From Vibrio panuliri (GTDB taxonomy: Bacteria > Pseudomonadota > Gammaproteobacteria > Enterobacterales > Vibrionaceae), in the NCBI RefSeq assembly GCF_009938205.1, contig NZ_AP019654.1, positions 186,001-250,000 on the forward strand: 64,000 bases of DNA, written 5' to 3'. Positions 50,444 through 58,044 of this stretch are shown here, piece by piece. A model generated the notes under the pieces. That model was not told where the DNA came from and ran no database searches. It was given only the letters and a program-made list of their open reading frames with translations. A program made the position numbers and the translations under genes. Each line of letters begins with the position of its first letter. Positions within the stretch are counted from its first letter, which is position 1.

Positions 50444-51817
50444 ATGGCACTATGGGGCGGTAGATTTACCCAAGCAGCAGATACACGTTTTAAAGACTTC
50501 AATGACTCGCTTCGCTTTGATTATCGCCTAGCGGTGCAAGACATTGTTGGTTCAATCGCATGGTCAAAAGCGTTAGTTACAGTTGGTGTTCTCAACCAAG
50601 AAGAACAGCAGCAACTGGAACAAGCTCTCAATACGCTTAAACTGAGTGTGGAAGAGAACCCTCAGCAAATACTAAGCTCAGACGCCGAAGATATTCATTC
50701 TTGGGTCGAGCAGCAATTGATTGTGCAAGTCGGTGATTTAGGCAAAAAGCTTCACACGGGACGATCGCGAAACGATCAAGTGGCGACGGATCTTAAACTT
50801 TGGTGCCGTGAACAAGGTGAAGTGCTGTTGAATGCACTTGAAGGTTTGCAGCAACAATTGGTGAATGTGGCACAAGCACACCAAACCACCGTTCTGCCAG
50901 GTTATACCCATCTACAGCGTGCCCAACCAGTCACATTTGCACATTGGTGCCTGGCTTATGTCGAAATGTTCGAACGCGACCATTCGCGCCTAAAAGATGC
51001 GATAGCGCGTTTGAACACATGTCCGCTGGGATCCGGTGCTTTAGCTGGCACTGCCTACGCAATGGATCGCGAGTTGATTGCGCAAAATCTAGGTTTTGCT
51101 CGCGCGACGCGTAATTCGCTAGATTCTGTTTCTGATCGCGACCATGTGATGGAGCTGATGTCAGTGGCTTCGATCTCAATGTTGCATCTTTCTCGCTTAG
51201 CCGAAGATATGATTTTCTACAACTCAGGTGAAGCAAACTTTATCGAGTTAGCTGATACCGTGACTTCTGGCTCTTCATTGATGCCACAAAAGAAAAACCC
51301 AGATGCCTTGGAGCTGATTCGTGGTAAGACAGGTCGTGTCTATGGCTCGCTGGCTGGGATGATGATGACGGTTAAGGCGCTACCTCTTGCTTACAACAAA
51401 GATATGCAAGAGGACAAAGAGGGGCTATTTGATGCACTCGATACTTGGTTCGATTGCTTAGCTATGGCAGCACTTTGCTTTGATGGTATTAAAGTCAACG
51501 GCGAGCGCACGCTAGAAGCCGCTCAGCAAGGCTATGCTAACGCCACTGAACTTGCCGACTATTTGGTGGCGAAAGGTATTCCGTTCCGCGAAGCGCACCA
51601 TATCGTGGGTGTTGCGGTCGTAGGAGCGATAGAGAAGGGAAGCGCGCTCGAAGAGTTGTCATTGGAAGAGCTAAAGGCTTTTTCACCCGTGATTGAAGAA
51701 GATGTGTATGCGATTTTGACAATCGAATCTTGTTTGGCAAAACGTAATGCGCTAGGTGGAGTGGCACCAGAACAAGTCGCTTTTGCGGTTGAACAGGCAC
51801 AAGCGCGCTTAAAGTAA
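50444..51817 (+). CDS. argH: Argininosuccinate lyase
   Basis: A 457-residue fumarase/aspartase-superfamily enzyme that splits argininosuccinate into arginine and fumarate. The start at 50444 ([16 protein letters not shown]) follows CAGGAGAGATG; an in-frame start 21 bp upstream overlaps that site. The substrate loop is [12 protein letters not shown], and [13 protein letters not shown] is intact. It ends without the C-terminal acetylglutamate synthase domain found in the argH(A) fusions of Moritella and relatives. Last gene of the operon, with a terminator about 165 bp downstream. Confidence 0.95.
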   Translation: MALWGGRFTQAADTRFKDFNDSLRFDYRLAVQDIVGSIAWSKALVTVGVLNQEEQQQLEQALNTLKLSVEENPQQILSSDAEDIHSWVEQQLIVQVGDLGKKLHTGRSRNDQVATDLKLWCREQGEVLLNALEGLQQQLVNVAQAHQTTVLPGYTHLQRAQPVTFAHWCLAYVEMFERDHSRLKDAIARLNTCPLGSGALAGTAYAMDRELIAQNLGFARATRNSLDSVSDRDHVMELMSVASISMLHLSRLAEDMIFYNSGEANFIELADTVTSGSSLMPQKKNPDALELIRGKTGRVYGSLAGMMMTVKALPLAYNKDMQEDKEGLFDALDTWFDCLAMAALCFDGIKVNGERTLEAAQQGYANATELADYLVAKGIPFREAHHIVGVAVVGAIEKGSALEELSLEELKAFSPVIEEDVYAILTIESCLAKRNALGGVAPEQVAFAVEQAQARLK

Positions 51818-51978
51818 TCGCGTTAAGTCATCAATTTTCATAGACGTTAATGCCCAGTCAAGCAACTGATTTAATAGTGATTTTAAAAAAGATCAAAAAA
51901 GATCGATAAAAAATTGAACCATCTGGAAAAGGCTCGGTCTATAACTGTACCACTGCTTTTTCTTAGATGAATCTAAGA

Positions 51979-52016
51979 GAGCCCTGAAATCTACTATTGG
52001 TTTCAGGGCTTTTTTC
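51979..52016 (+). terminator. Terminator after argH
   Basis: AGCCCTGAAA / TTTCAGGGCT with an 11-13 base loop, followed by six T residues. Confidence 0.85.
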
Positions 52017-52037
52017 TTTCCTCATTCCTAATGAAAC

Positions 52038-52082
52038 CACAGCGTTGTTGAACTGCTTTCACAAACCTCACCACATAGCGCT
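52038..52082. repeat. Diverged intergenic repeat, copy 1
   Basis: CCACAGCGTTGTTGAACTGC, then CACAAACCTCACCACATAG. It is related to copies at 52548, 52794 and 53214, with shared CAGCGTTGTT and ACCTCAxCACAT blocks. No coding sense is apparent. Confidence 0.5.
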
Positions 52083-52102
52083 CCTATACACGATAAAGCT
52101 GA

Positions 52103-52351
52103 CTATTTTCTTTGCCGAGTGCGAAGTGGAATCACCACCCAGCGCATCCAGAGATGCAACATCAATAAACCAGTGAACGCGACAAATGCGCAAAGCAGAG
52201 CGATAGATTCAATACTCTTAGGCGTATCGCGAAATACCAGCCACCAGATCGCCATGCTAAGTAGCGAAAGTCCAGTCAGTTGATAGACGCAGCGCATACA
52301 GCGGCCAATCTTTTTCCAAAACCAGTTCTCTTGGCAAGTAGAGCAACTCAT
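52103..52351 (-). CDS. Small membrane protein, DUF3624-like
   Basis: An 82-residue protein that I believe belongs to DUF3624, a family of unknown function in Vibrio. The N-terminus has CSTCQENWFWKKIGRCMRC, a CxxC...CxxC pattern that could hold a metal or be redox-active. Two hydrophobic helices follow (VYQLTGLSLLSMAIWWLVF and ALLCAFVAFTGLLMLHLWM), then a basic C-terminus, RTRQRK. The ATG at 52351 is taken; a TTG 9 bp upstream has the better-spaced AAGAG site. It stands alone on the minus strand downstream of argH. Family name is from memory and function is unknown. Confidence 0.6.
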   Translation of the reverse strand: MSCSTCQENWFWKKIGRCMRCVYQLTGLSLLSMAIWWLVFRDTPKSIESIALLCAFVAFTGLLMLHLWMRWVVIPLRTRQRK

Positions 52352-52547
52352 AGATGTCAAATCGTCTCTTGTTGGGGAGAGTTATTGTAATCGCATCCCT
52401 AATATGTGGCTATTAGCAAAATAGAGCCAATCAGAAGATAGGATCAAATTTGCAAAGTTAGCTTCGCGAGATAACAGTAGCACGTCATTGATGTACCTTG
52501 TCGCTTCAAAAATAATCAAAACAAAATTCTCGTTCTACTTGCAACGA

Positions 52548-52600
52548 CAGCAGTGTTGGTTTGCGCTCACAGACCTCACTAGATCGCGCGCTATGCTCAC
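52548..52600. repeat. Diverged intergenic repeat, copy 2
   Basis: CAGCAGTGTTGGTTTGCGCT and then CACAGACCTCACTAGATCGC, close to copy 1 with small indels. It lies about 80 bp before the YnhF-like gene. Confidence 0.4.
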
Positions 52601-52677
52601 AGGCTTTGTGCGTTGCTCATCTGTCAGCGTTCAAGTTGCTTACGGGGGTAATCTCGAAATAATTGAGGAGAAGTAAA

Positions 52678-52776
52678 GTGAGTACAGAACTAAAAGCAGC
52701 ATTAGTGATGGGGTCAAGTTGGTTTGTGATTGGAGCAACGGCCATCGTGTTGGTTAGCCTGCACGCCATGCACTAA
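52678..52776 (+). CDS. YnhF-like small membrane protein (32 residues)
   Basis: GTG 52678 to TAA 52774-52776 encodes 32 residues starting MSTELKAALVMGSSWF and ending SLHAMH. A GAGGAG ribosome site sits 8 bp upstream. After a short N-terminal segment there is one hydrophobic helix (about 10-29). The start MST-E/D-LK-x-x-LV and overall layout match E. coli YnhF (29 residues, MSTDLKFSLV...), a bacterial inner-membrane small protein of unknown function. A long 3' segment follows, ending in the terminator at 52929. I infer homology by memory of YnhF. It lies alone among repeats on the plus strand. Confidence 0.65.
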   Translation: MSTELKAALVMGSSWFVIGATAIVLVSLHAMH

Positions 52777-52793
52777 TTTCTCCTGCCTATTTG

Positions 52794-52845
52794 GTGCTTT
52801 AGCGTCGTTAACCTGCACTCGAAAATCTCATCACATAGCTCATTA
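52794..52845. repeat. Diverged intergenic repeat, copy 3
   Basis: GGTGCTTTAGCGTCGTTAAC, then CTCGAAAATCTCATCACATA. Related to copies 1, 2 and 4; it lies inside the transcribed 3' region of the YnhF-like gene. Confidence 0.5.
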
Positions 52846-52928
52846 TGCTCAGAGACTTTTCTCATTTGGTTGCCTAGCTATAACACCAACTAGTTTGGAG
52901 AAAGACTTTTATATTCATGCTGAACTTG

Positions 52929-52969
52929 AAAGCCTAATCACATAATTATCGATGTGATTAGGCTTTTTC
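52929..52969 (+). terminator. Strong terminator downstream of the YnhF-like gene
   Basis: A perfect 15-bp stem (AAAGCCTAATCACAT with its complement), an 8-base loop and a T5 tract. It ends the transcript of the small gene about 150 nt after the stop codon. Confidence 0.85.
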
Positions 52970-53111
52970 TTATGTTCTTATCTAACACGCTCACACCACT
53001 CAAATTTGTCCACGTCACTAGGTAAAAGTTTAGGACGAACTTTTAGGTTTTCGGTGTCGGGAACGCCTAAAACCGGCCGGATCGCACACTCGAAACTAAA
53101 GCGCCTTTCTG

Positions 53112-53139
53112 ATAACTCTTTGGCGCAGCAAAGAGTTAT
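53112..53139. repeat. Perfect 11-bp inverted repeat within a suspected dispersed repeat
   Basis: ATAACTCTTTG / CAAAGAGTTAT with a GCGCAG loop. The surrounding 52978-53209 has open frames on both strands, typical of a repeat and not a gene. No T tract directly follows, so it is not a classic terminator. Confidence 0.6.
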
Positions 53140-53213
53140 TGGCCCGCTAGTACCGAGTTTAAGAAAGCAACGAACTGGTAAGCGGGACATTCCACCTTTC
53201 CTTTACTAATTGA

Positions 53214-53256
53214 GTGCTACAGCGTTGTTAACCCGTATTCGAAAACATTATCACAC
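53214..53256. repeat. Diverged intergenic repeat, copy 4
   Basis: GTGCTACAGCGTTGTTAACC, then TATTCGAAAACATTATCACA. It is the copy most like copy 3 and directly precedes the tandem array. Confidence 0.5.
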
Positions 53257-53270
53257 CCGCAGTTCTAATT

Positions 53271-53350
53271 GTGTCATCCCTACAGTTCCAAGCGCGTCAT
53301 CCCTACAATTCCAATCGTGTCATCCCTACAACTCAATTGTGTCATCCCTG
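53271..53350. repeat. Tandem array of 22-23 bp units
   Basis: Three and a half units start at 53271, 53294, 53317 and 53339, each beginning G-x-G-TCATCCCT and followed by ACA(G/A)TTCCAA-type sequence. A degenerate unit may precede at about 53251. The last unit is also the left arm of the palindromic element. The units have no spacer of their own, so this is not a CRISPR. Confidence 0.8.
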
Positions 53351-53430
53351 CGCAGGCAGGGATCTCGCTTTCTAATATTCCTAATATATTGACCAATTAA
53401 AAGCGAGATTCCCCTTTACAAGGGAATGAC
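53341..53430. repeat. Palindromic GTCATCCC...GGGAATGAC element
   Basis: About 90 bp with outer arms GTCATCCCT / AGGGAATGAC and inner arms ATCTCGCTTT / AAAGCGAGAT around an AT-rich centre. It shares ground plan with 21918-22015. REP- or MITE-like; no coding potential. Confidence 0.75.
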
Positions 53431-53487
53431 AAAATAAAAAAAGAATGAAAAATAACAGTAAGAAACACAGCAATGAGATAGCCGCAA

Positions 53488-53522
53488 ACAAAAAAAAGCC
53501 AGTAGGGGATACCTACTGGCAA
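53488..53522 (-). terminator. Terminator after ahpF
   Basis: On the minus strand GCCAGTAGG / CCTACTGGC with a short loop is followed by a long T tract, about 75 bp past the ahpF stop. Confidence 0.8.
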
Positions 53523-53595
53523 CGTCTTTAGGCTTCTAGTTTTAACTGTGTTTCTTGTCACCTAGTTGAATGTCGATGAACAAGAAGGCAGGAGA

Positions 53596-55164
53596 TTAAC
53601 CTTGTTTACGAATGAGGTAGTCAAATGCACCTAAGCTTGCTTTTGCACCTTCACCCATCGCAATGATGATCTGTTTGTATGGTACTGTTGTTGCGTCACC
53701 GGCGGCGAAGACACCTTCTAGGCTGGTTTCACCGCGGCTACCAACTTCAATTTCTCCGCGTTCAGATAGCGCTACTTCTGAATCTTTTAGCCATTCTGTG
53801 TTTGGCACTAGGCCGATTTGAACAAAAATACCTGACAGTTCAATCTCTTTGATTTCATCTGTGTTGCGGTCTTTGTACTTCAAGCTTGTTACGCGAGTAC
53901 CGTCACCCACAACTTCAGTAGTTTGTGCCATCGTAATGATGTCTACATTTGGTAGTGAGTTTGCCTTGTCGATAAGCACTTGGTCTGCGCGAAGTACATC
54001 GGCAAATTCAAGAACCGTTACGTGTTCTACGATACCAGCAAGGTCGATTGCAGCTTCAATGCCTGAGTTACCACCACCGATAACCGCAGTTTTCTTGCCT
54101 TTGAACAGTGGGCCATCACAGTGTGGGCAGTACGCGACGCCTTTGTTGCGATACTCTTGCTCACCCGGAACGTTCATTTCACGCCAGCGTGCACCAGGGC
54201 TTAGGATGACACTTTTACTCTTCAGCGTTGCACCACTTTCAAGTTGGATGTGAATCAAACCATCTTCTGTGTGTGCTGCGCCCATTAGTTTCTCAGCTTG
54301 TTGCTCAGTCACTACGTCTACGTCGTATTCTTTGAGGTGTTCTGCTAGGTCAGTTGCCAGTTTTGGACCTTCAGTGCGTTTTACCGAAATGAAGTTCTCA
54401 ATTGCCATGGTATCCATCACCTGACCACCAAAGCGTTTAGCAACTACGCCAGTGCGAATGCCTTTACGAGCAGCGTATAGAGCAGCTGCGCTACCGCCAG
54501 GACCACCGCCGACAACCAGTACATCGTATGGGTCTTTTTCGCTCAGTGCTTTCGCCGCTTTCTCACTTGCACCGTCATCCACTTTGTTAAGGATTTCAGT
54601 TAGCGACATACGACCTTGACCAAATAGCTCACCGTTCACAAATACGCTTGGTACTGCCATGATGTCACGTTGTTTCACTTCATCTTGGAACAAGCCACCA
54701 TCGATCATGGTTGCTTTCACTTTCGGGTTGATCGCCGCCATCATGTTGAACGCTTGAACCACGTCTGGACAGTTTTGACATGACAGTGAAATAAAGATTT
54801 CTACGTCTAATTCTTTGTCTAGTGCGGCGATTTGCTCAATCACTTCCGGCTCTAGTTTGATTGGGTGGCCGCCTGAATGTAGCAGCGCCAATACGAGAGA
54901 GGTAAATTCATGACCCATTGGCAAGCCTGCAAAACGTAGCGCGGTGCCTTTCGCTGGGTTGGTCACTGCCATCACTGGTTTACGTGCACTTGCGTTGTCG
55001 TCACGTTCAACGGTGATGAGATCGCTCATTTCTGCGATTTGGTTTGCTAGTGACAAAATATCATTTGATGCTTTGCTTTCATCTAGACTAACCACTAAAC
55101 GAACTTCTTGTTTTACATTAGCCAGATATTGTTTGAGTTGTTGTTGGATCGCTTGGTCTAACAT
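53596..55164 (-). CDS. ahpF: Alkyl hydroperoxide reductase subunit F
   Basis: A 522-residue FAD disulfide reductase that passes electrons from NADH to AhpC. The N-terminal tandem thioredoxin-like domain has C129 and C132 (SCQNC). The thioredoxin-reductase-like domain has the FAD loop [19 protein letters not shown] and redox C346-x-x-C349 (CPHC), then a second dinucleotide loop [15 protein letters not shown]. Cytoplasmic. It follows ahpC after 168 bp on the same strand. E. coli AhpF is 521 residues. The peroxide block here (ahpC, ahpF, Prx-Grx, oxyR) suggests shared OxyR control. Confidence 0.97.
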   Translation of the reverse strand: MLDQAIQQQLKQYLANVKQEVRLVVSLDESKASNDILSLANQIAEMSDLITVERDDNASARKPVMAVTNPAKGTALRFAGLPMGHEFTSLVLALLHSGGHPIKLEPEVIEQIAALDKELDVEIFISLSCQNCPDVVQAFNMMAAINPKVKATMIDGGLFQDEVKQRDIMAVPSVFVNGELFGQGRMSLTEILNKVDDGASEKAAKALSEKDPYDVLVVGGGPGGSAAALYAARKGIRTGVVAKRFGGQVMDTMAIENFISVKRTEGPKLATDLAEHLKEYDVDVVTEQQAEKLMGAAHTEDGLIHIQLESGATLKSKSVILSPGARWREMNVPGEQEYRNKGVAYCPHCDGPLFKGKKTAVIGGGNSGIEAAIDLAGIVEHVTVLEFADVLRADQVLIDKANSLPNVDIITMAQTTEVVGDGTRVTSLKYKDRNTDEIKEIELSGIFVQIGLVPNTEWLKDSEVALSERGEIEVGSRGETSLEGVFAAGDATTVPYKQIIIAMGEGAKASLGAFDYLIRKQG

Positions 55165-55332
55165 AGTGTTACTGCCTTCATTAAATCTTAAAAGTAGTTA
55201 CTGTAGATAAAATCTTGGGGTAGAGAGCAAATCAGGCAGATGGTCGTCAAGGTATCTAACCTGAAGTGCTCTCTGTTTGATTCTAGTCAGTAAAAGGAGA
55301 ATTAAACTGACTAGAGCCTAAATTTGTGTGGC

Positions 55333-55890
55333 TTAGATTTTGCCAACTAGGTCTAGAGATGGCGCTAGCGTCTCTTCGCCTTCTTTCCATTTAGCAGGAC
55401 AAACTTCGCCTGGGTGTGCTGCAACGTATTGCGCTGCTTTCACTTTACGTAGTAGGTCTTCTGCGTCACGACCGATACCTTCAGCAGTGATTTCCATTGC
55501 TTGGATAGTACCTTGTGGGTCGATTAGGAACGTTGCACGGTCTGCAAGACCTTGACCTTCACGCATCACACCAAAGTTGTTAGTGATGTTGCCTGTTTGG
55601 TCGCCAAGCATGTAGTACTGGATTTTGCCGATTGTGTCTGAGCTGTCGTGCCATGCTTTGTGAGTGAAGTGTGTGTCAGTTGATACTGAGTAAACTTCTA
55701 CGCCACGTTTTTGTAGCTCTTCGTAGTGGTCAGCTAGGTCGCCAAGTTCAGTTGGACATACAAACGTAAAGTCTGCTGGGTAGAAGAAGAACACTGCCCA
55801 TTTACCTAGAACATCTTGCTCTGTTACTTCAACGAATTCGCCGTTTTTGAATGCTGTAGCTGAGAATGGTTTGATTTGAGTATTAATCAT
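55333..55890 (-). CDS. ahpC: Alkyl hydroperoxide reductase subunit C (typical 2-Cys peroxiredoxin)
   Basis: A 185-residue peroxiredoxin that reduces H2O2 and organic peroxides. The peroxidatic Cys is C45 in [10 protein letters not shown], and the resolving Cys is C164 in [10 protein letters not shown]. It works as a decamer recharged by AhpF. Start ATG follows TTCGAAGGAAAGT. E. coli AhpC is 187 residues. An OxyR-like motif lies about 100-120 bp upstream (55995-56009). Highly expressed codon use is apparent. Confidence 0.97.
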   Translation of the reverse strand: MINTQIKPFSATAFKNGEFVEVTEQDVLGKWAVFFFYPADFTFVCPTELGDLADHYEELQKRGVEVYSVSTDTHFTHKAWHDSSDTIGKIQYYMLGDQTGNITNNFGVMREGQGLADRATFLIDPQGTIQAMEITAEGIGRDAEDLLRKVKAAQYVAAHPGEVCPAKWKEGEETLAPSLDLVGKI

Positions 55891-55982
55891 AATTTACTTT
55901 CCTTCGAATGTTTTAAGCTGAGCTGTTGTTGCTTTCGGAAAGTATATTCTCATCAGAGTGAGTTTAAGGAAAATCGCTTGTA

Positions 55983-56009
55983 ACTATCCTATTGATAGTC
56001 GTTCCCTAT
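55983..56009 (-). promoter_or_regulatory. OxyR-like half operator upstream of ahpC
   Basis: ATAG-N7-CTAT at 55995-56009 matches one half of the OxyR site. An adjoining CTATC...GATAG (55984-55998) shares its ATAG arm. No clear second half at the expected 7-bp offset was seen, so it may be a weak or reduced site. Confidence 0.5.
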
Positions 56010-56104
56010 TAATGTTTGTTTCACTTGATAGGGAGTGGCGATGTAAGTTGTGTGAACTGCGTGGGTTTGGATAGGTCTTGCTGATTGTTAACAATGGAAA
56101 ATGA

Positions 56105-56138
56105 AAAAAGGCGACCGCTGTCCAGCGATCGCCTTTCT
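56105..56138 (-). terminator. Terminator after the peroxiredoxin-glutaredoxin gene
   Basis: AAAGGCGA-CGCTG / CAGCG-TCGCCTTT hairpin with one mismatch, followed on the minus strand by T residues, about 25 bp past the stop. Confidence 0.75.
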
Positions 56139-56162
56139 AGTTCGTTTAAGCGGGCTAGAATA

Positions 56163-56891
56163 TTAGCCTAGGTAAGCTTCTAGCTCTTCACTACCACCGA
56201 TGTGCTTACCACCGATAAATACTTGAGGAACCGTTGTGCGTCCTGTGATTGCACGCAGGCTCACTGTGGTTGCATCTTTACCTAGCACCAACTCCTCGTA
56301 GTTCAGACCTTTGTCGATGAGGTTCTGTTTAGCCTTCATACAGAATGGACAACCAGGTTTTGAGAATACTGTGATTGACGCTTGTTCTTTGTGTTCAGGC
56401 GCAATGTAGTTGAGCATAGTGTCTGCATCCGATACTTTGAACGGGTCACCTGGTACGTTTTCTTCAACGAACATTTTCTCAACCACGCCATTTTTCACGA
56501 GCATGCTGTAACGCCATGAACGTTTACCAAAGCCAAGATCGTTTTTCTCTACTAGCATCCCCATGCCTTGCGTAAAGTCACCGTTACCGTCAGGGATGAA
56601 AGTGATGTTTTCTGCTTCTTGGTCAGCTTTCCATGCATTCATTACGAACGTGTCATTGACCGAAACACATAGAATGTCATCAACGCCGTGCTCTTTGAAT
56701 ACTGAGGATAGCTCGTTGTAACGAGGTAGGTGGCTCGATGAACAAGTCGGAGTAAAAGCACCCGGTAAGCTAAATACGATGACAGTCTTATCTTTAAATA
56801 GCTCGTCGGTAGTTACGTTAACCCAAGCATCACCTTGGCGAGTTGGAAAAGTAACTTGTGGTACTGCTTGACCTTCTTTTGATGTAAACAT
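56163..56891 (-). CDS. Hybrid peroxiredoxin-glutaredoxin (glutathione-dependent peroxidase)
   Basis: A 242-residue fusion of a Prx5-type peroxiredoxin (about 1-165) and a glutaredoxin (about 172-242). The peroxidatic Cys is C50 in [12 protein letters not shown], and the Grx active site is C181-P-F-C184 in KPGCPFC. The glutaredoxin part reduces the peroxiredoxin with glutathione, so it is a self-contained peroxidase, as known for Haemophilus and Chromatium hybrids. It is divergent from oxyR, with OxyR motifs between the genes, so induction by peroxide is expected. Cytoplasmic; normal length for the fusion. Confidence 0.95.
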   Translation of the reverse strand: MFTSKEGQAVPQVTFPTRQGDAWVNVTTDELFKDKTVIVFSLPGAFTPTCSSSHLPRYNELSSVFKEHGVDDILCVSVNDTFVMNAWKADQEAENITFIPDGNGDFTQGMGMLVEKNDLGFGKRSWRYSMLVKNGVVEKMFVEENVPGDPFKVSDADTMLNYIAPEHKEQASITVFSKPGCPFCMKAKQNLIDKGLNYEELVLGKDATTVSLRAITGRTTVPQVFIGGKHIGGSEELEAYLG

Positions 56892-56999
56892 GGTTAAATC
56901 CTTATTAACGATATTGTTCGTAGGTAATATATCTGAGAGTCGGGTTGGCTCAATCTATTTTCTTTGGCGTTATTATAAAAAATATTTCTTAAAGCTCTA

Positions 57000-57067
57000 A
57001 TCGTTTGGCACTATGGCTTTGATAGCCACAATCGTTTGGTGTTATGATTTTGATAGTTTGATCCTAT
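57000..57067. promoter_or_regulatory. Duplicated OxyR operator between the Prx-Grx gene and oxyR
   Basis: Two 31-bp direct repeats starting at 57000 and 57031 carry OxyR-type motifs. The right-hand site (57031-57067) reads ATCG-N7-TTAT-N7-ATAG-N7-CTAT, 14 of 16 bases of the four-part OxyR consensus. The left-hand one reads ATCG-N7-CTAT-N7-ATAG with a poor fourth part. The sites end 16 bp before the oxyR start, which suits autorepression of oxyR and activation of the divergent peroxidase. Confidence 0.75.
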
Positions 57068-57083
57068 TGGTAAAGGATGGTTT

Positions 57084-57971
57084 ATGAATATTCGTGATTT
57101 CGAATACTTAGTCGCCTTGGCTGAGCACAATCATTTTCGCAAAGCTGCCGAAGCTTGCTTTGTTAGTCAGCCTACTCTGAGTGGGCAAATTCGCAAGCTT
57201 GAAGATGAGTTAGGTACCGCACTTTTAGAACGCAGTAGCCGCCGCGTGTTGTTTACTGATGCCGGATTGCAGCTTGTTGAACAAGCGAAAAAAATTCTCA
57301 GTGAAGTAAAACAGTTCCGAGATATGGCGAGCGATCAGAGTGGCGCGATGACAGGTCCAATGCATATCGGTTTTATCCCAACGGTTGGACCATATATCTT
57401 GCCGCGCATTGTGCCGAAGTTAAAAGAACAGTTTCCAGATTTAGAGCTCTATCTCCATGAAGCACAAACTCAACAACTGGTTCATCAGTTGGAAGAGGGT
57501 AAGCTTGATTGTTTAGTTTTGGCTTCCGTTGCGGAAACTGCGCAGTTCAAAGAGATTGAGGTCTACAGTGAACCATTGAGTGTCGCCGTGCCCTGTGAAC
57601 ATGAATGGGCCTCGCTTGAAGAAGTCGATATGCTAGAGCTTAATGGGCGCACGGTATTGGCATTAGGTGATGGGCACTGTCTGCGTGATCAGGCTCTTGG
57701 CTTTTGTTTTGCCGCTGGTGCCAAAGATGATGAGCGATTTAAAGCCACCAGTCTAGAGACCTTACGCAATATGGTGGCGGCAGGCGCTGGTATTACCTTG
57801 TTGCCAAAGTTGGCTTTGCCAAAAGAGAAAATCAAAGATGGCGTGTGCTATGTACGAGCGGTAAACCCAGAACCAACGCGCAGTATTGTGGTTGCTTATC
57901 GTCCCGGTTCGCCATTTAGGGCGCGCTTTGAGCAGCTTGCCGAAACCATTAGGCAACAGCTACAAGCTTAA
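57084..57971 (+). CDS. oxyR: Hydrogen-peroxide sensor regulator OxyR
   Basis: A 295-residue LysR-family regulator. The helix-turn-helix is about 16-40 (HFRKAAEACFVSQPTLSGQI), and the sensor domain has redox C199 and C208 in GDGHCLRDQALGFC, at the same positions as in E. coli. Oxidation forms a disulfide and activates peroxide-defence genes. Start ATG follows AAAGGATGG. It is divergent from the hybrid peroxidase and next to ahpC-ahpF, fitting its regulon. Ends in a bidirectional terminator. Confidence 0.96.
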   Translation: MNIRDFEYLVALAEHNHFRKAAEACFVSQPTLSGQIRKLEDELGTALLERSSRRVLFTDAGLQLVEQAKKILSEVKQFRDMASDQSGAMTGPMHIGFIPTVGPYILPRIVPKLKEQFPDLELYLHEAQTQQLVHQLEEGKLDCLVLASVAETAQFKEIEVYSEPLSVAVPCEHEWASLEEVDMLELNGRTVLALGDGHCLRDQALGFCFAAGAKDDERFKATSLETLRNMVAAGAGITLLPKLALPKEKIKDGVCYVRAVNPEPTRSIVVAYRPGSPFRARFEQLAETIRQQLQA

Positions 57972-57990
57972 TTAATGACGTGATTGAGAT

Positions 57991-58024
57991 AAAAAAAGAG
58001 GTTGGCATTGCCAACCTCTTTACG
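57991..58024. terminator. Bidirectional terminator between oxyR and mrcA
   Basis: AAGAGGTTGGC / GCCAACCTCTT with an ATT loop, an A tract to the left and T residues to the right; serves convergent genes. Confidence 0.8.
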
Positions 58025-58044
58025 TTTGTCATATCAGGATGTGG

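Larger units (their letters stand above)
52361..53595. other. Repeat-rich tract between the DUF3624-like gene and ahpF
   Basis: 1.2 kb with one small supported gene (52678-52776), a strong terminator (52929), several diverged repeats, a perfect 11-bp hairpin at 53112, a tandem array at 53271 and a palindromic element at 53341. Open frames at 52978-53209 on both strands look like part of a repeat, not genes. Confidence 0.6.

Noticed and set aside
50451..50462. GGGCGGTAG, like the ops (RfaH) element
   Set aside because: It is inside the argH coding start, not in an untranslated leader of a polysaccharide operon.
52978..53209. Overlapping small frames on both strands
   Set aside because: Both strands are open over the same stretch with no ribosome site; better explained by a non-coding repeat.
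53271..53350. Possible CRISPR array
   Set aside because: Units abut directly with no unique spacers, and there are no cas genes nearby.
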